Positions 7,144 to 15,067 of a stretch of DNA of 64,000 nt are shown piece after piece. Origin of the DNA: an uncultured Clostridia bacterium. GTDB taxonomy: Bacteria > Bacillota > Clostridia > Christensenellales > Borkfalkiaceae. The stretch is from NCBI GenBank assembly GCA_949282385.1, contig CASDOP010000006.1, positions 41,343-105,342 on the forward strand. The letters are read 5' to 3'. A program made the translations under genes and the position numbers. Numbering within the stretch: the stretch's first letter is position 1; each line of letters opens with the position of its first letter. The notes beneath the pieces were generated by a model that made no database searches, was not told where the DNA came from, and worked only from the letters and a program-made list of their open reading frames with translations.

Positions 7144-8223
7144 TCAGTTGCCTTCCGCAAGCAACGCTTCCCTTTCGGCAACCTGCAGGGCGTTAACCAT
7201 TTCGTCCATGTCGCCCAGCATAAATGTATCTATAGAGTAGAGCGACAGACCTATTCTGTGGTCGGTAACCCTGCCCTGAGGGAAGTTGTAGGTGCGTATT
7301 CTTTCCGAACGGTCGCCCCTGCCGACGAGGCTCTTTCTGCGCGCGTCCTGTTCGGACTGGCTGCGCCCGTTATAGTAATCGTAAAGGCGGGTGCGAAGCA
7401 CCTTGAACGCCTTGTCTTTGTTTTTGAGCTGACTGCGCTCGTCCTGACAGGTTACTACTATTCCCGTGGGAAAGTGCGTAATTCTTATGGCGGTTTCGGT
7501 CTTATTGACCTTTTGTCCGCCCGCGCCCGACGAACGATAAACGTCCACCCTTATGTCCTCGGGCTTTATCTCCACTTCGACGTCCTCCGCCTCGGGAAGA
7601 ACGGCGACTGTAGCCGTCGAGGTATGCACCCTGCCCTGAGATTCGGTTTCGGGAACACGCTGCACGCGGTGAACGCCGCTTTCGAACTTGAGCTGTTTAT
7701 AAGCCTGCTTGCCCGAAACATTTAAAACGGCTTCCTTTATGCCGCCGAGTTCGGTGCGGCTGCAATCCACTCCCTCAACCTTAAGGCGGTGGCGGTCGCA
7801 ATAGCGGGCATACATTTCGTACAGCATGGCCGCAAAGAGAGCCGCCTCCTCGCCGCCCGCGCCCGCGCGGATTTCGACGATGCAGTTGCGGTCGTCGTTT
7901 TTATCCTTGGGCAGAAGAAGTATTTTAAGCTCTTCGCGCAAATCTTCCAGTCTGCGCCTGCAAGAATAAACTTCGTCCGAAAGAAGCGCCTTCATTTCGG
8001 CGTCCGTTTCCTCTTCCGCCGCTTTCTGCGCCTCGTTCATCTGTCGCTCGGTTTCGAGGTATTCGCCGTATTTTACCGCAGGCTCTTCCACTTCCGACTG
8101 TTCTTTGGCAAGTTTCGCCCACTCGGCAGGGTCGGCGATAACTTCCGCATCTGCAAGTTTTTGGGATAAATTAAGATACTTGCGGTGTATATCCTGAAGT
8201 TTTGAAATAAATGTGTCAGCCAT
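7144..8223 (-). CDS. prfA: Peptide chain release factor 1
   Basis: A 359-residue class I release factor of full length. The catalytic GGQ is at residues 235-237 (SSGAGGQKVNKTETA), and the codon-recognition domain carries ESGVHRVQRVPETE. RF1 reads UAA and UAG in the ribosomal A site and triggers peptidyl-tRNA hydrolysis. It is encoded immediately after the fused yqhQ-prmC gene, whose PrmC half is the methyltransferase expected to modify the glutamine of this GGQ, so the order is functionally sensible. The start has an AAGG box. RF1 rather than RF2 is supported by the absence of an internal frameshift and by the gene order rpmE-prmC-prfA. Confidence 0.96.
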   Translation of the reverse strand: MADTFISKLQDIHRKYLNLSQKLADAEVIADPAEWAKLAKEQSEVEEPAVKYGEYLETERQMNEAQKAAEEETDAEMKALLSDEVYSCRRRLEDLREELKILLLPKDKNDDRNCIVEIRAGAGGEEAALFAAMLYEMYARYCDRHRLKVEGVDCSRTELGGIKEAVLNVSGKQAYKQLKFESGVHRVQRVPETESQGRVHTSTATVAVLPEAEDVEVEIKPEDIRVDVYRSSGAGGQKVNKTETAIRITHFPTGIVVTCQDERSQLKNKDKAFKVLRTRLYDYYNGRSQSEQDARRKSLVGRGDRSERIRTYNFPQGRVTDHRIGLSLYSIDTFMLGDMDEMVNALQVAEREALLAEGN

Positions 8224-8256
8224 AAATTATTGCCTTTTTACCGTGTTTTCGCGCGG

Positions 8257-10086
8257 TCAGAAGGCTATTTTGAGTATCCTGTCTACGCCCGCATAGTCCT
8301 TGACGACCATTGCGTAATCGCGCTTTTCAAACATTTTTAAAATATCTTCCGCCTGACCTTCGCCGCACTCCAGAATGAGCATGCCGCCCTTTGCGATATA
8401 GCGGGAAATTTCCTTGGAAAGTCTGCGATAGAAATCAAGTCCGTCCTCGCCGCCGTCGAGGGCAACGCGCGGTTCATAGTCGCGCACTTCCTTCTGTAAC
8501 CCGGCAATATCGCCGCTCTTTATATAAGGAGGATTGCACACGATGAGGTTGAACCTGCCGTGAACCTTGGAAAACATGTCGCTCTGCACGAACTCGACGT
8601 CCACAGAGTTGAGATTGGCGTTTTCTCTTGCCAGCATTATAGCCGCATCCGAGACGTCCGCCGCGGTAACCTGAACTTTTTTCGCCTTGCAATTTTTTGC
8701 GATTGCGATGGCTATGCAGCCGCTGCCCGTGCATAAGTCTAGCACTTTGTCGCCGTCTTCCACCGTGCGGACGGCGTTTTCTGCAAGAATTTCCGTTTCG
8801 GGACGGGGAATAAGCACGCGCTCGTCCACCTTTATCGTGCAGCCGTAAAATTCGGTGTCGCCTATCACGTACCAGAGCGGTCTGCCCGCCAGACGCTTTT
8901 TGGATATTTCGTCTATCTTTTTAGCCTCGCTGGGCTTGATTACGCGCGAAGAATTTTCCAGTTCGCTGCGGTTAATGCCCAGAACTATGGAATATATCCA
9001 CTCGGCGTCGCTCTCGTCGACCTGAGCTTCGGCAAACTGTTTTTTGGTTTCCGCAAGCATTTCGGGAAGTATTCCGCCCGTAACGAAGCGAGTTTCGGGC
9101 AGTTCGGGGTCGGCGTCCATTTCCATTGCCGCATTGAACGCGGCGATTGCCACCTCTATCATCTCGAGGTCGGGTTCGCGCGTCGTGAGCGTTTTCTGAA
9201 GAAGCATGCCGGGCGATTTGATTACTTTTGACACGGGTCCGTGGAATTTTGCGAGAAGTTTTAAAACTTCGTAACCGACGCCCGCGATTACGGGCAGAAG
9301 CACTATTTCGACGCCCAGCCTTGCAAGGAAGCGAAGCGCGCCGTTAGAAATGTTCTGCAGACCGATTGCCCAGTAAACGAGGGAAATTATTACTATGTTG
9401 ACAATTAAAACTATGAACAGGAAGGACGTGCCGCACCTGTCGTGAATGCGCGAGCAGGAAGCGACGTTTTCGGGCGTGAGCGGCAGACCTTTTTCGTAGC
9501 AGTTTATGGTCTTATGCTCTGCGCCGTGATAGGCGTAAAGGCGCCTTATGTCCTTAAGAAGAAGTATGAGGGCGAGGTAAGCGAGAAAAATTACAAGTTT
9601 GACCGCGCCCAGCACGACGTATTCCCACACTGTTCCCGCAAACGAAGGGAAAAGCTCGGAAAGTCCGTTTACCGCGAGGTTGGGCAGGAATATGAACAGA
9701 ACCACGGCGAGAACTGCGCCCAGCACGACCGAAAACAGGGACATAACCTGCGTTAAGTCCTTTTTGAATTTTTCGGCGAACCAGCGCTGAAGCCTTCCCG
9801 GCTCTTCCTCGTCTTCGCCGTACACCTGCGCGCTGCGCATAAGAGCGCGCGTGCCGCGCACGAGCGAAGAAAACATGTTTACCACGCCCCTGACGAAGGG
9901 TATCTTTGCCGCCTTCTGAACCGACGGCGAGGAGTTGAGGCGCAGCCTTTCGACCTGAACGGCACCCTCGGTATCGCGAACAGCGGTGCAGTATGACGTT
10001 TTGCCCTGCATCATAACGCCTTCCAGAACGGCTTGCCCGCCGACGGAAGTAATATTCAATTTACACTTTTTAGCTTTATCCGACAT
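8257..10086 (-). CDS. prmC: YqhQ (DUF1385) fused to PrmC release-factor methyltransferase
   Basis: A single uninterrupted 609-residue frame joins two proteins that are usually separate neighbours. Residues 1 to about 330 are a YqhQ/DUF1385 membrane protein: SVGGQAVLEGVMMQGKTS near the start, YHGAEHKTINCYE in the middle and four or so hydrophobic helices. Residues from about 340 on are PrmC, with its helical N-domain, the SAM-binding LDLCTGSGCIAIAIA motif and the NPPY catalytic motif. PrmC N5-methylates the GGQ glutamine of release factors. The fusion would tether this activity to the membrane. The role of YqhQ is unknown. The gene lies between rpmE and prfA. Confidence 0.93.
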   Translation of the reverse strand: MSDKAKKCKLNITSVGGQAVLEGVMMQGKTSYCTAVRDTEGAVQVERLRLNSSPSVQKAAKIPFVRGVVNMFSSLVRGTRALMRSAQVYGEDEEEPGRLQRWFAEKFKKDLTQVMSLFSVVLGAVLAVVLFIFLPNLAVNGLSELFPSFAGTVWEYVVLGAVKLVIFLAYLALILLLKDIRRLYAYHGAEHKTINCYEKGLPLTPENVASCSRIHDRCGTSFLFIVLIVNIVIISLVYWAIGLQNISNGALRFLARLGVEIVLLPVIAGVGYEVLKLLAKFHGPVSKVIKSPGMLLQKTLTTREPDLEMIEVAIAAFNAAMEMDADPELPETRFVTGGILPEMLAETKKQFAEAQVDESDAEWIYSIVLGINRSELENSSRVIKPSEAKKIDEISKKRLAGRPLWYVIGDTEFYGCTIKVDERVLIPRPETEILAENAVRTVEDGDKVLDLCTGSGCIAIAIAKNCKAKKVQVTAADVSDAAIMLARENANLNSVDVEFVQSDMFSKVHGRFNLIVCNPPYIKSGDIAGLQKEVRDYEPRVALDGGEDGLDFYRRLSKEISRYIAKGGMLILECGEGQAEDILKMFEKRDYAMVVKDYAGVDRILKIAF

Positions 10087-10144
10087 TTTCTTCTATATTA
10101 TATTCATTAAGTCGCGCATCATGCGGGCGCATGCGCGCGCATAC

Positions 10145-10174
10145 AAAAAAGGGCTTCAAATGAAGTTTGAAGCC
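10145..10174 (-). terminator. Terminator or attenuator after rpmE
   Basis: A nine-base stem (10152-10160 with 10166-10174) is followed by six T on the minus strand directly after the rpmE stop. Genes downstream on the same strand would then need read-through or the weak TATAAT near 10100. Confidence 0.8.
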
Positions 10175-10185
10175 GAGGTTTTTTG

Positions 10186-10389
10186 TTAAATATTGTATCT
10201 TTTCTTAAACTTGTCTACACGACCGCCGGTGTCCACGAGCTTCTGCTTGCCGGTAAAGAAGGGATGGCACTTGCTGCAAATATCTACCTTGAGCGTATCA
10301 CCTTTCTTCGTGGTGCCAGTTTTGAACGTTGCGCCGCAAGCGCATACAACCGTCACTTCATGATAATCGGGATGTATTTCGGGCTTCAT
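10186..10389 (-). CDS. rpmE: Ribosomal protein bL31, zinc-binding form
   Basis: A 67-residue bL31 with the zinc ligands of the C+ form: Cys16, Cys18, Cys38 and Cys41 (VVCACGATF and [12 protein letters not shown]). It binds the large ribosomal subunit near the central protuberance. The start has a GAGGTGA box and the gene has a consensus promoter. The order rpmE, yqhQ/prmC, prfA is conserved in many clostridia, and a terminator-like hairpin after rpmE would allow it to be made in excess over the downstream genes. Confidence 0.97.
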   Translation of the reverse strand: MKPEIHPDYHEVTVVCACGATFKTGTTKKGDTLKVDICSKCHPFFTGKQKLVDTGGRVDKFKKRYNI

Positions 10390-10427
10390 TTATCTCACCT
10401 CGCTGTTATTTCTTGTAATGCTAAACT

Positions 10428-10456
10428 ATTATATATAAAAAAATTCTTCAAGTCAA
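10428..10456 (-). promoter_or_regulatory. Promoter of rpmE
   Basis: On the minus strand TTGACT and TATAAT are spaced by 17 bases and lie about 40 bases before the rpmE start. Confidence 0.8.
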
Positions 10457-10534
10457 TTAATTTTCCGCTTCAAATAAAATTTTTTACATTAGCCACTCAA
10501 ATTAAGTAATTTTGAGCTTTTTCGGGCAAATGGG

Positions 10535-10563
10535 TTGATTTACTCGCCCGCTTGGCGTATAAT
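10535..10563 (+). promoter_or_regulatory. Promoter of the dehydrogenase gene, probably leaderless
   Basis: TTGATT (10535-10540) and a perfect TATAAT (10558-10563) are spaced by 17 bases. Only eight bases separate the -10 box from the ATG at 10572, so the transcript would begin at or just before the start codon. Confidence 0.75.
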
Positions 10564-10571
10564 ATGCGTGT

Positions 10572-11588
10572 ATGGATAATTGGATTTTAGCCGGTCCCAA
10601 GATGTTGGTGAGAAAGCCGCAGAGCGAACTTACCCTTCTTCCCGACCAAGTTAAAGTTAAAGTAAGCTACGTTTTAGCCAGCAATTACGACGCTTTGTGC
10701 TATGCTGGCGAGCTGCCCGTCGCCTATCCCAAGACGGCGGGAAGATTTGCCGTGGGCATTGTTACCGAATGCGGGGACAAGGTTTACGGCATTGAAAAGG
10801 GCGCGCGCGTGTTCATTGAAGGCACCCGTCCGTGCGGTAAGTGCATGCACTGCAAGCGCGGCGACTTCGAAGAATGCGAACACGTTCAGATTGCGGGGCT
10901 GGACTTCGACGGCTTTTTGCGCGATTTCGTCGTGTGCGATTACAGAAGAGTTGCCGTTTTGCCCGACGAAATAGACGATTTGCAGGCGCTTTGCATAGAA
11001 CATGTTGCTTTTGCAGAAAATATTTACGATAAATTAAATCTGTCTGCGGGCAGCAGAGTGGCAATCGTCGGCGGAAACACGATGGCATACATTCTCGCTC
11101 AGGTGGCGATGTACCATAAGCTCGTACCCGTCGTCATCGACGACAACCCCGAAGGTCTGGAAAGGCTGAGAAAATCGGGCGTATTCTATTCCATCCTTTA
11201 CGACGACGATCTGGACGCCAACATAGCCGAAGCGACGAGCGGTATAAATTGCGACGCCGCAATCTATATTTCCTGCTCCAAAATCAACCCCGACATAGCC
11301 TCCCGCGTGCTGGCGAGAGACAAGACGCTCGTTTTAGAGGGAATGTCGTCGCTGCGCTTCAAGCTCGACTCCATACCCCTTTTCAGGCACAACATCCGCG
11401 TGTTTACCGTAACCGACGGATACTGCTACACCGAGTCGGCTATAAACATGATACTTCACGGCGCTATAGACCTCGACGTTTTAGACAAGGAAATACTTTC
11501 CGACTTCGACGCCGCAGCCGTGCTTTCGGCAAAACTTGCAGATGTGTCGCACGATAGCAAAATGACCGTCTTCAAACTTATTCTCTGA
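10572..11588 (+). CDS. Zinc-type medium-chain dehydrogenase/reductase with degenerate catalytic zinc site
   Basis: A 338-residue MDR-superfamily protein: GroES-like N-domain, then a Rossmann NAD(P) domain (VAIVGGNTMAYILAQ). The structural zinc loop CGKCMHCKRGDFEEC (about residues 89-103) is intact. The catalytic zinc site is not: the usual GHE reads GRF (in PKTAGRFAVGIV), and the position of the catalytic Cys appears to be Ser in LASNYDALCYAG. Threonine, sorbitol or alcohol dehydrogenase activity is therefore doubtful. It could be a zinc-independent oxidoreductase or a non-enzymatic sensor. No ribosome binding site is present and the -10 box abuts the start. A terminator-like hairpin follows. 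Confidence 0.8.
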   Translation: MDNWILAGPKMLVRKPQSELTLLPDQVKVKVSYVLASNYDALCYAGELPVAYPKTAGRFAVGIVTECGDKVYGIEKGARVFIEGTRPCGKCMHCKRGDFEECEHVQIAGLDFDGFLRDFVVCDYRRVAVLPDEIDDLQALCIEHVAFAENIYDKLNLSAGSRVAIVGGNTMAYILAQVAMYHKLVPVVIDDNPEGLERLRKSGVFYSILYDDDLDANIAEATSGINCDAAIYISCSKINPDIASRVLARDKTLVLEGMSSLRFKLDSIPLFRHNIRVFTVTDGYCYTESAINMILHGAIDLDVLDKEILSDFDAAAVLSAKLADVSHDSKMTVFKLIL

Positions 11589-11605
11589 CATATAAACGCT
11601 TTCAG

Positions 11606-11638
11606 CCGCGCAGACCTTAAGGTTATGCGCGGTTTTTT
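11606..11638 (+). terminator. Terminator-like hairpin overlapping the cls start codon
   Basis: CCGCGCA (11606-11612) pairs with TGCGCGG (11626-11632), with a self-complementary ACCTTAAGGT inside, followed by six T. It looks like the terminator of the dehydrogenase gene, yet it contains the ribosome binding site and ATG of the next gene. Confidence 0.75.
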
Positions 11639-12977
11639 CAGTTTTGTTTTTTCCCGTCTGTTCATCAGCTTTTTATTGCTCGCGGCATATATTGCGTGCA
11701 TTATACTTCTTTGCATATATCTGCCTTCCGTACTTTCGGTAGGCGCGGCGGCGGCAGGCACTTTCATACTCTCCTCCGCTGCTGCGCTTCGGGCGATGAG
11801 CAGTAATCATCCCGCCGAATACCGCTGCGGCAGGCTGTTTTTAATAGCCGCCCTGCCCCTCGTGGGCGCGGCGCTCTATTTTGCCTCCGCCCTCAGAAAA
11901 AAGCCCGACTGGGGACACCTTGAAGTGAGCGGCGAAGCGCGAGGCAACTGCCGATATTATCCCGACGGAAGCGAGTTTTTCGACGACCTTTTCGCCGCCG
12001 TGGAGGGTGCGAAAGAGAGCATTTACCTTGAATTTTACATCTTTTCCGACGGACAGATTTTCGGCAGACTGTACGCACTGCTGACCGACGCTCTGAAGCG
12101 GGGCGTCGAAGTCAGAATTATCGCCGACGCGCTGGGCTGCGCGCTCAGGCTGCCCAAAAAAAAGTTCAGAGCGCTGCGCAGGGCGGGCGCGGGAATTAAA
12201 ATTTTTAACGGACTGTTTCCCCCGCCCCTTTCAAGGCTCAACTACCGCGACCACAAAAAAATTGCCGTAATAGACGGCGCTATAGCTTTTTCGGGCGGAA
12301 TAAACATAGCCGACGAATATGCCGACATCACCCGTCCTCACGGCAAGTGGAAGGACTGCGCCTTCCGCACGGACGGAAGCGCGGCAACCTTTTTCAACGA
12401 GCTGTTTTTATCATGCTGGGAGGGCGACAGAGAGTGCGTTCTTCCGCCGAGCGCGGGAGATAAAATCATTCCCACGTGCGACTGTCCGCCCGAGCATACG
12501 GGGCGGGGAAGCGCGGCGATTGCGCGCGCGATTTACGCCGCAGAAAGGCGCGTTTGGGCGTTTACCCCCTACCTATGCCTCGACGAACGGCTTTTTGCAG
12601 CCTTTGAAGACGCCGTAAGGCGCGGCGCGGACGTAAAGATTATAATACCCGCCGTACCCGACAAAAAGGCGGCTTACGCGCTGACGTGCGACTGCGCCGC
12701 GCGACTTAAAGAGCGCGGCGCGGACATATACGTTTACACCCCTGGGTTCATGCACGCAAAGGCGGTGATATGCGACGACGACTGCTTTTTGGGAAGCTAT
12801 AACCTCGATTTTCGCTCTATGTGGCTGAACAGCGAATGCGGCGCGCTGTTCAAAGGCGGCATAACGCGCGACGTCGCCGACGACTTCACAGAGTGCCTGA
12901 GGCTTTCTTCGCCTTTCGATGTAAAGCCAAAAAGATGGGCGGCAAAGGCGTTCAGGCTGTTCGGTCCGCTTGCCTAA
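11625..12977 (+). CDS. cls: Cardiolipin synthase (phospholipase D superfamily)
   Basis: A 450-residue membrane enzyme with two N-terminal membrane helices (about residues 8-30 and 36-60) and two PLD domains, each with an HKD motif: DHKKIAVIDGAIAFSGG near residue 208 and HAKAVICDDDCFLGSYN near residue 377. It joins two phosphatidylglycerol molecules into cardiolipin at the cytoplasmic membrane. Length and layout match the bacterial ClsA type. The ATG at 11625 has an AAGG box, but both lie inside a terminator-like hairpin, so expression may be attenuated or depend on an internal promoter. A TTG within the first helix is a less likely start. Confidence 0.92.
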   Translation: MRGFFSFVFSRLFISFLLLAAYIACIILLCIYLPSVLSVGAAAAGTFILSSAAALRAMSSNHPAEYRCGRLFLIAALPLVGAALYFASALRKKPDWGHLEVSGEARGNCRYYPDGSEFFDDLFAAVEGAKESIYLEFYIFSDGQIFGRLYALLTDALKRGVEVRIIADALGCALRLPKKKFRALRRAGAGIKIFNGLFPPPLSRLNYRDHKKIAVIDGAIAFSGGINIADEYADITRPHGKWKDCAFRTDGSAATFFNELFLSCWEGDRECVLPPSAGDKIIPTCDCPPEHTGRGSAAIARAIYAAERRVWAFTPYLCLDERLFAAFEDAVRRGADVKIIIPAVPDKKAAYALTCDCAARLKERGADIYVYTPGFMHAKAVICDDDCFLGSYNLDFRSMWLNSECGALFKGGITRDVADDFTECLRLSSPFDVKPKRWAAKAFRLFGPLA

Positions 12978-12998
12978 ATTGCGGCGTTATGATAAAAT
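12970..12998 (+). promoter_or_regulatory. Promoter of the HAD/YfcE pair, probably leaderless
   Basis: TTGCCT (12970-12975) and TAAAAT (12993-12998) are spaced by 17 bases. The -10 box ends six bases before the ATG at 13005, and there is no ribosome binding site in between. Confidence 0.65.
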
Positions 12999-13004
12999 TT
13001 AAGC

Positions 13005-13793
13005 ATGATTAAATTTATTGCAAGCGACCTGGACGGAACTCTCCTTCCGCCCGACAAGATAATTCCGCCCGAGACATTCGGATATATCGCGATAATGAAA
13101 GAGCGCGGCATGGTATTTGCGCCCGCAAGCGGCAGACAGCTGCCCAACCTCAAAAAATTGTTTGCTCCCGTTCTGGACAAAATTGCAATTATAGCCGAAA
13201 ACGGCGGCATAGCCTGGGCAGACGGAAAAATTATTTTTACCGACCCCACCCCCGCCGAAGGCGTTACATACGCCCTGGGAATTATTAATGAACAGCAAGG
13301 ATTATATCCCCTGCTTTCCTGCGCGGACTGCGCATATTACAGCAGCGACTATCCGCAGTTTGTCCAAACGCTGTTGCGCTCCTACTCTTCCGCAAAAAAA
13401 GTTGACGACCTTTTCAAAGTTGCGCAAAACGAGCAGGTGATGAAAATTTCCGTCTGGGACAGCAAGCCGTGCGCCGAACACGGCGGAATAATTCTTCCGC
13501 CCCTCATAAAAGGTTTGCGCACGATGATTTCGGGCTACGACTGGCTGGACGTTTCCGCCCCCTGCGCCAACAAAGGCAGGGCGTTTAATGCGCTTTTACA
13601 CTACTTCGGCATCGATAGGGATGAGAGCGTTGCTTTCGGCGACCACATGAACGATTACGAGATGCTGTGCGCCGCGGGAAAGGCTTACGTAACCTCCAAC
13701 GCGTTTCCCCTCCTCAAACAGAAAATAGGCGAAGAGATACCTTCCAACGCGCAATACGGCGTAATTAAAAAATTAGGAGAAATTTTAAAATGA
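13005..13793 (+). CDS. HAD-superfamily phosphatase, Cof/YidA type
   Basis: A 262-residue HAD hydrolase with motif I DLDGTLL at residues 8-14, a C2-type cap, the motif III lysine region (CANKGRAFNALLHYFG) and motif IV FGDHMNDYEML near the C-terminus. Members dephosphorylate sugar phosphates, nucleotides or flavin precursors in the cytoplasm; the substrate here cannot be told from sequence. The first beta strand begins at the ATG, so the start cannot move. No ribosome binding site precedes it and a -10 box lies six bases away, which points to a leaderless message. The stop overlaps the next gene by four bases. Confidence 0.9.
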   Translation: MIKFIASDLDGTLLPPDKIIPPETFGYIAIMKERGMVFAPASGRQLPNLKKLFAPVLDKIAIIAENGGIAWADGKIIFTDPTPAEGVTYALGIINEQQGLYPLLSCADCAYYSSDYPQFVQTLLRSYSSAKKVDDLFKVAQNEQVMKISVWDSKPCAEHGGIILPPLIKGLRTMISGYDWLDVSAPCANKGRAFNALLHYFGIDRDESVAFGDHMNDYEMLCAAGKAYVTSNAFPLLKQKIGEEIPSNAQYGVIKKLGEILK

Positions 13794-14332
13794 AATTTAT
13801 AATAGCTTCCGACATACACGGTTCTGCATTCTGGTGCGAAAAGCTGGCAAAGGCATTTGAAGACGAAAAGGCAGAAAAGTTTCTGCTGCTCGGCGACATA
13901 CTCTACCACGGACCGAGAAATCCTCTGCCCGACGGATATGCGCCAAAGGAAGTCGTTTCTCTTCTTACGCCCTTAGCGGACAAAATTATATGCGTCAGGG
14001 GCAACTGCGACAGCGAAGTCGACCAGATGGTGCTGCCCTTCAACGTATCTTCCGACTATGCCTCCGTATTTGCCGACGGCATAACATTTCACTTATCGCA
14101 CGGACACAGACCCGTACCCGCCCTTTCGCGCGGCGAAGTTTACCTTACGGGACACACTCACGTTCCCATGAACGCAGTCGAAGGCAACGGGTTTCTGCAC
14201 CTCAATCCAGGCTCAATATCCCTGCCGAAGGAAGGCAGCAGACACGGATATATCCTTTACGAAAACGGACTTTTCACCTTTAAAGATTTTGAAGGAAATT
14301 GCCTGGGCGAATGCCGACATTTGACAAAATAA
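13790..14332 (+). CDS. YfcE-family metallophosphodiesterase
   Basis: A 180-residue calcineurin-like phosphoesterase of the YfcE/MJ0936 family. Visible metal ligands are in ASDIHGSAF (D-x-H), LLGDIL, VRGNCDSEVD, and the C-terminal LSHGH and TGHTHVP motifs. Such enzymes hydrolyse phosphodiesters with Mn2+ or similar metals; the natural substrate is unknown. Unlike the upstream HAD gene it has a good AGGAG box, and it overlaps that gene as ATGA, so the second cistron is translated conventionally or by coupling. Confidence 0.92.
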   Translation: MKFIIASDIHGSAFWCEKLAKAFEDEKAEKFLLLGDILYHGPRNPLPDGYAPKEVVSLLTPLADKIICVRGNCDSEVDQMVLPFNVSSDYASVFADGITFHLSHGHRPVPALSRGEVYLTGHTHVPMNAVEGNGFLHLNPGSISLPKEGSRHGYILYENGLFTFKDFEGNCLGECRHLTK

Positions 14333-14361
14333 ACTAACTTACATAAATTTTTATAAAAACT

Positions 14362-14389
14362 TTGACATCATGCAAATGTGTGATATAAT
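14362..14389 (+). promoter_or_regulatory. Promoter and leader of the two-helix membrane peptide genes
   Basis: A perfect TTGACA (14362-14367) and perfect TATAAT (14384-14389) are spaced by 16 bases. The leader of about 95 bases holds a seven-base inverted repeat (TGCCGCG with CGCGGCA, about 14416-14444), which could be a stability or regulatory hairpin. Confidence 0.75.
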
Positions 14390-14492
14390 ATTAGCGTGAG
14401 AATGTTTTCCGCCTGCCGCGAATATAATGTAATACGCGCGGCAAACCGCAGAATTCGTTTCTTTCAATTTATAAAAATAAGGAGACGTGAAA

Positions 14493-14714
14493 ATGACTTG
14501 GTTCAACAGACAGAGCCGCTTGGTTCAGATAATCCTGCTGCTCATCCCCGGCGTTAACTGGATTGTGGAAATCTTTGTAAGATGGTCTACATTCCTCAAG
14601 AAAGGCGGTCTTATAAGACTTATTGTAAGTATCCTCGTTACCGTATTCGGTATTATATTCGGCTGGATTGACCTCATCTGGGTACTTCTTTTCAAGAAAC
14701 TTCTTCTGCAGTAA
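14493..14714 (+). CDS. Small two-helix membrane protein, first tandem copy
   Basis: A 73-residue hydrophobic protein with two predicted membrane helices (about 11-30 and 42-66) and few charged residues. It opens with TWFNRQSRLVQIILLLIPG and shares the pattern QSR-VQ-LL-IP--W--E--VR with the next gene, so the two are paralogues from a tandem duplication. I do not recognise the family. The ATG at 14493 is chosen because the GGAG box lies eight bases before it; a GTG two codons earlier is too close to that box. A strong promoter suggests high expression. Confidence 0.75.
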   Translation: MTWFNRQSRLVQIILLLIPGVNWIVEIFVRWSTFLKKGGLIRLIVSILVTVFGIIFGWIDLIWVLLFKKLLLQ

Positions 14715-14756
14715 TCGCGTTTGCCGCAAAGGCAAATACTTTAAAAGAGGTAAATT

Positions 14757-14993
14757 TTGGACTTCGACAGATGGTTTTACTCGCAAAGCCGCGCCGTGCA
14801 GGTGCTGCTTTTGATAATTCCCGTAATCGGATGGTGCTGCGAATGCCTCGTAAGGCTGGGCGTACTTTTGCGCACGCGCAGCCCGCTGCACCTCATAGTA
14901 TTTCTGCTCTTCCTCTTTATCGGCTGGGGCTGGATACTGTGTTTGCTTGACATCTTGTATCTCCTCGTTACGGGCAGGCTGTTTCTCGCCTGA
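14757..14993 (+). CDS. Small two-helix membrane protein, second tandem copy
   Basis: A 78-residue paralogue of the preceding peptide with the same QSRAVQVLLLIIPVIGW block and a second helix near residues 45-65. The start codon is TTG, behind an AGAGGT box. It shares the transcript of the first copy and ends before a bidirectional terminator. Function is unknown. The conserved arginine and tryptophan positions in the two copies suggest that the sequence is under selection rather than being random hydrophobic coding. Heterodimer formation between the copies is possible but speculative. Confidence 0.72.
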   Translation: MDFDRWFYSQSRAVQVLLLIIPVIGWCCECLVRLGVLLRTRSPLHLIVFLLFLFIGWGWILCLLDILYLLVTGRLFLA

Positions 14994-15006
14994 ATTAATC
15001 GAATTT

Positions 15007-15045
15007 AAAAGCCCCGCTGAACTTAAAGTTCAGCGGGGCTTTTTT
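15007..15045. terminator. Bidirectional terminator between the membrane peptides and GH105
   Basis: A 12-base stem (15011-15022 with 15028-15039) has six T on the plus side and four A on the other. It ends both the plus-strand peptide transcript and the minus-strand pectin ABC operon. Confidence 0.88.
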
Positions 15046-15067
15046 AGCACATTTTTGCCTTATTTTT

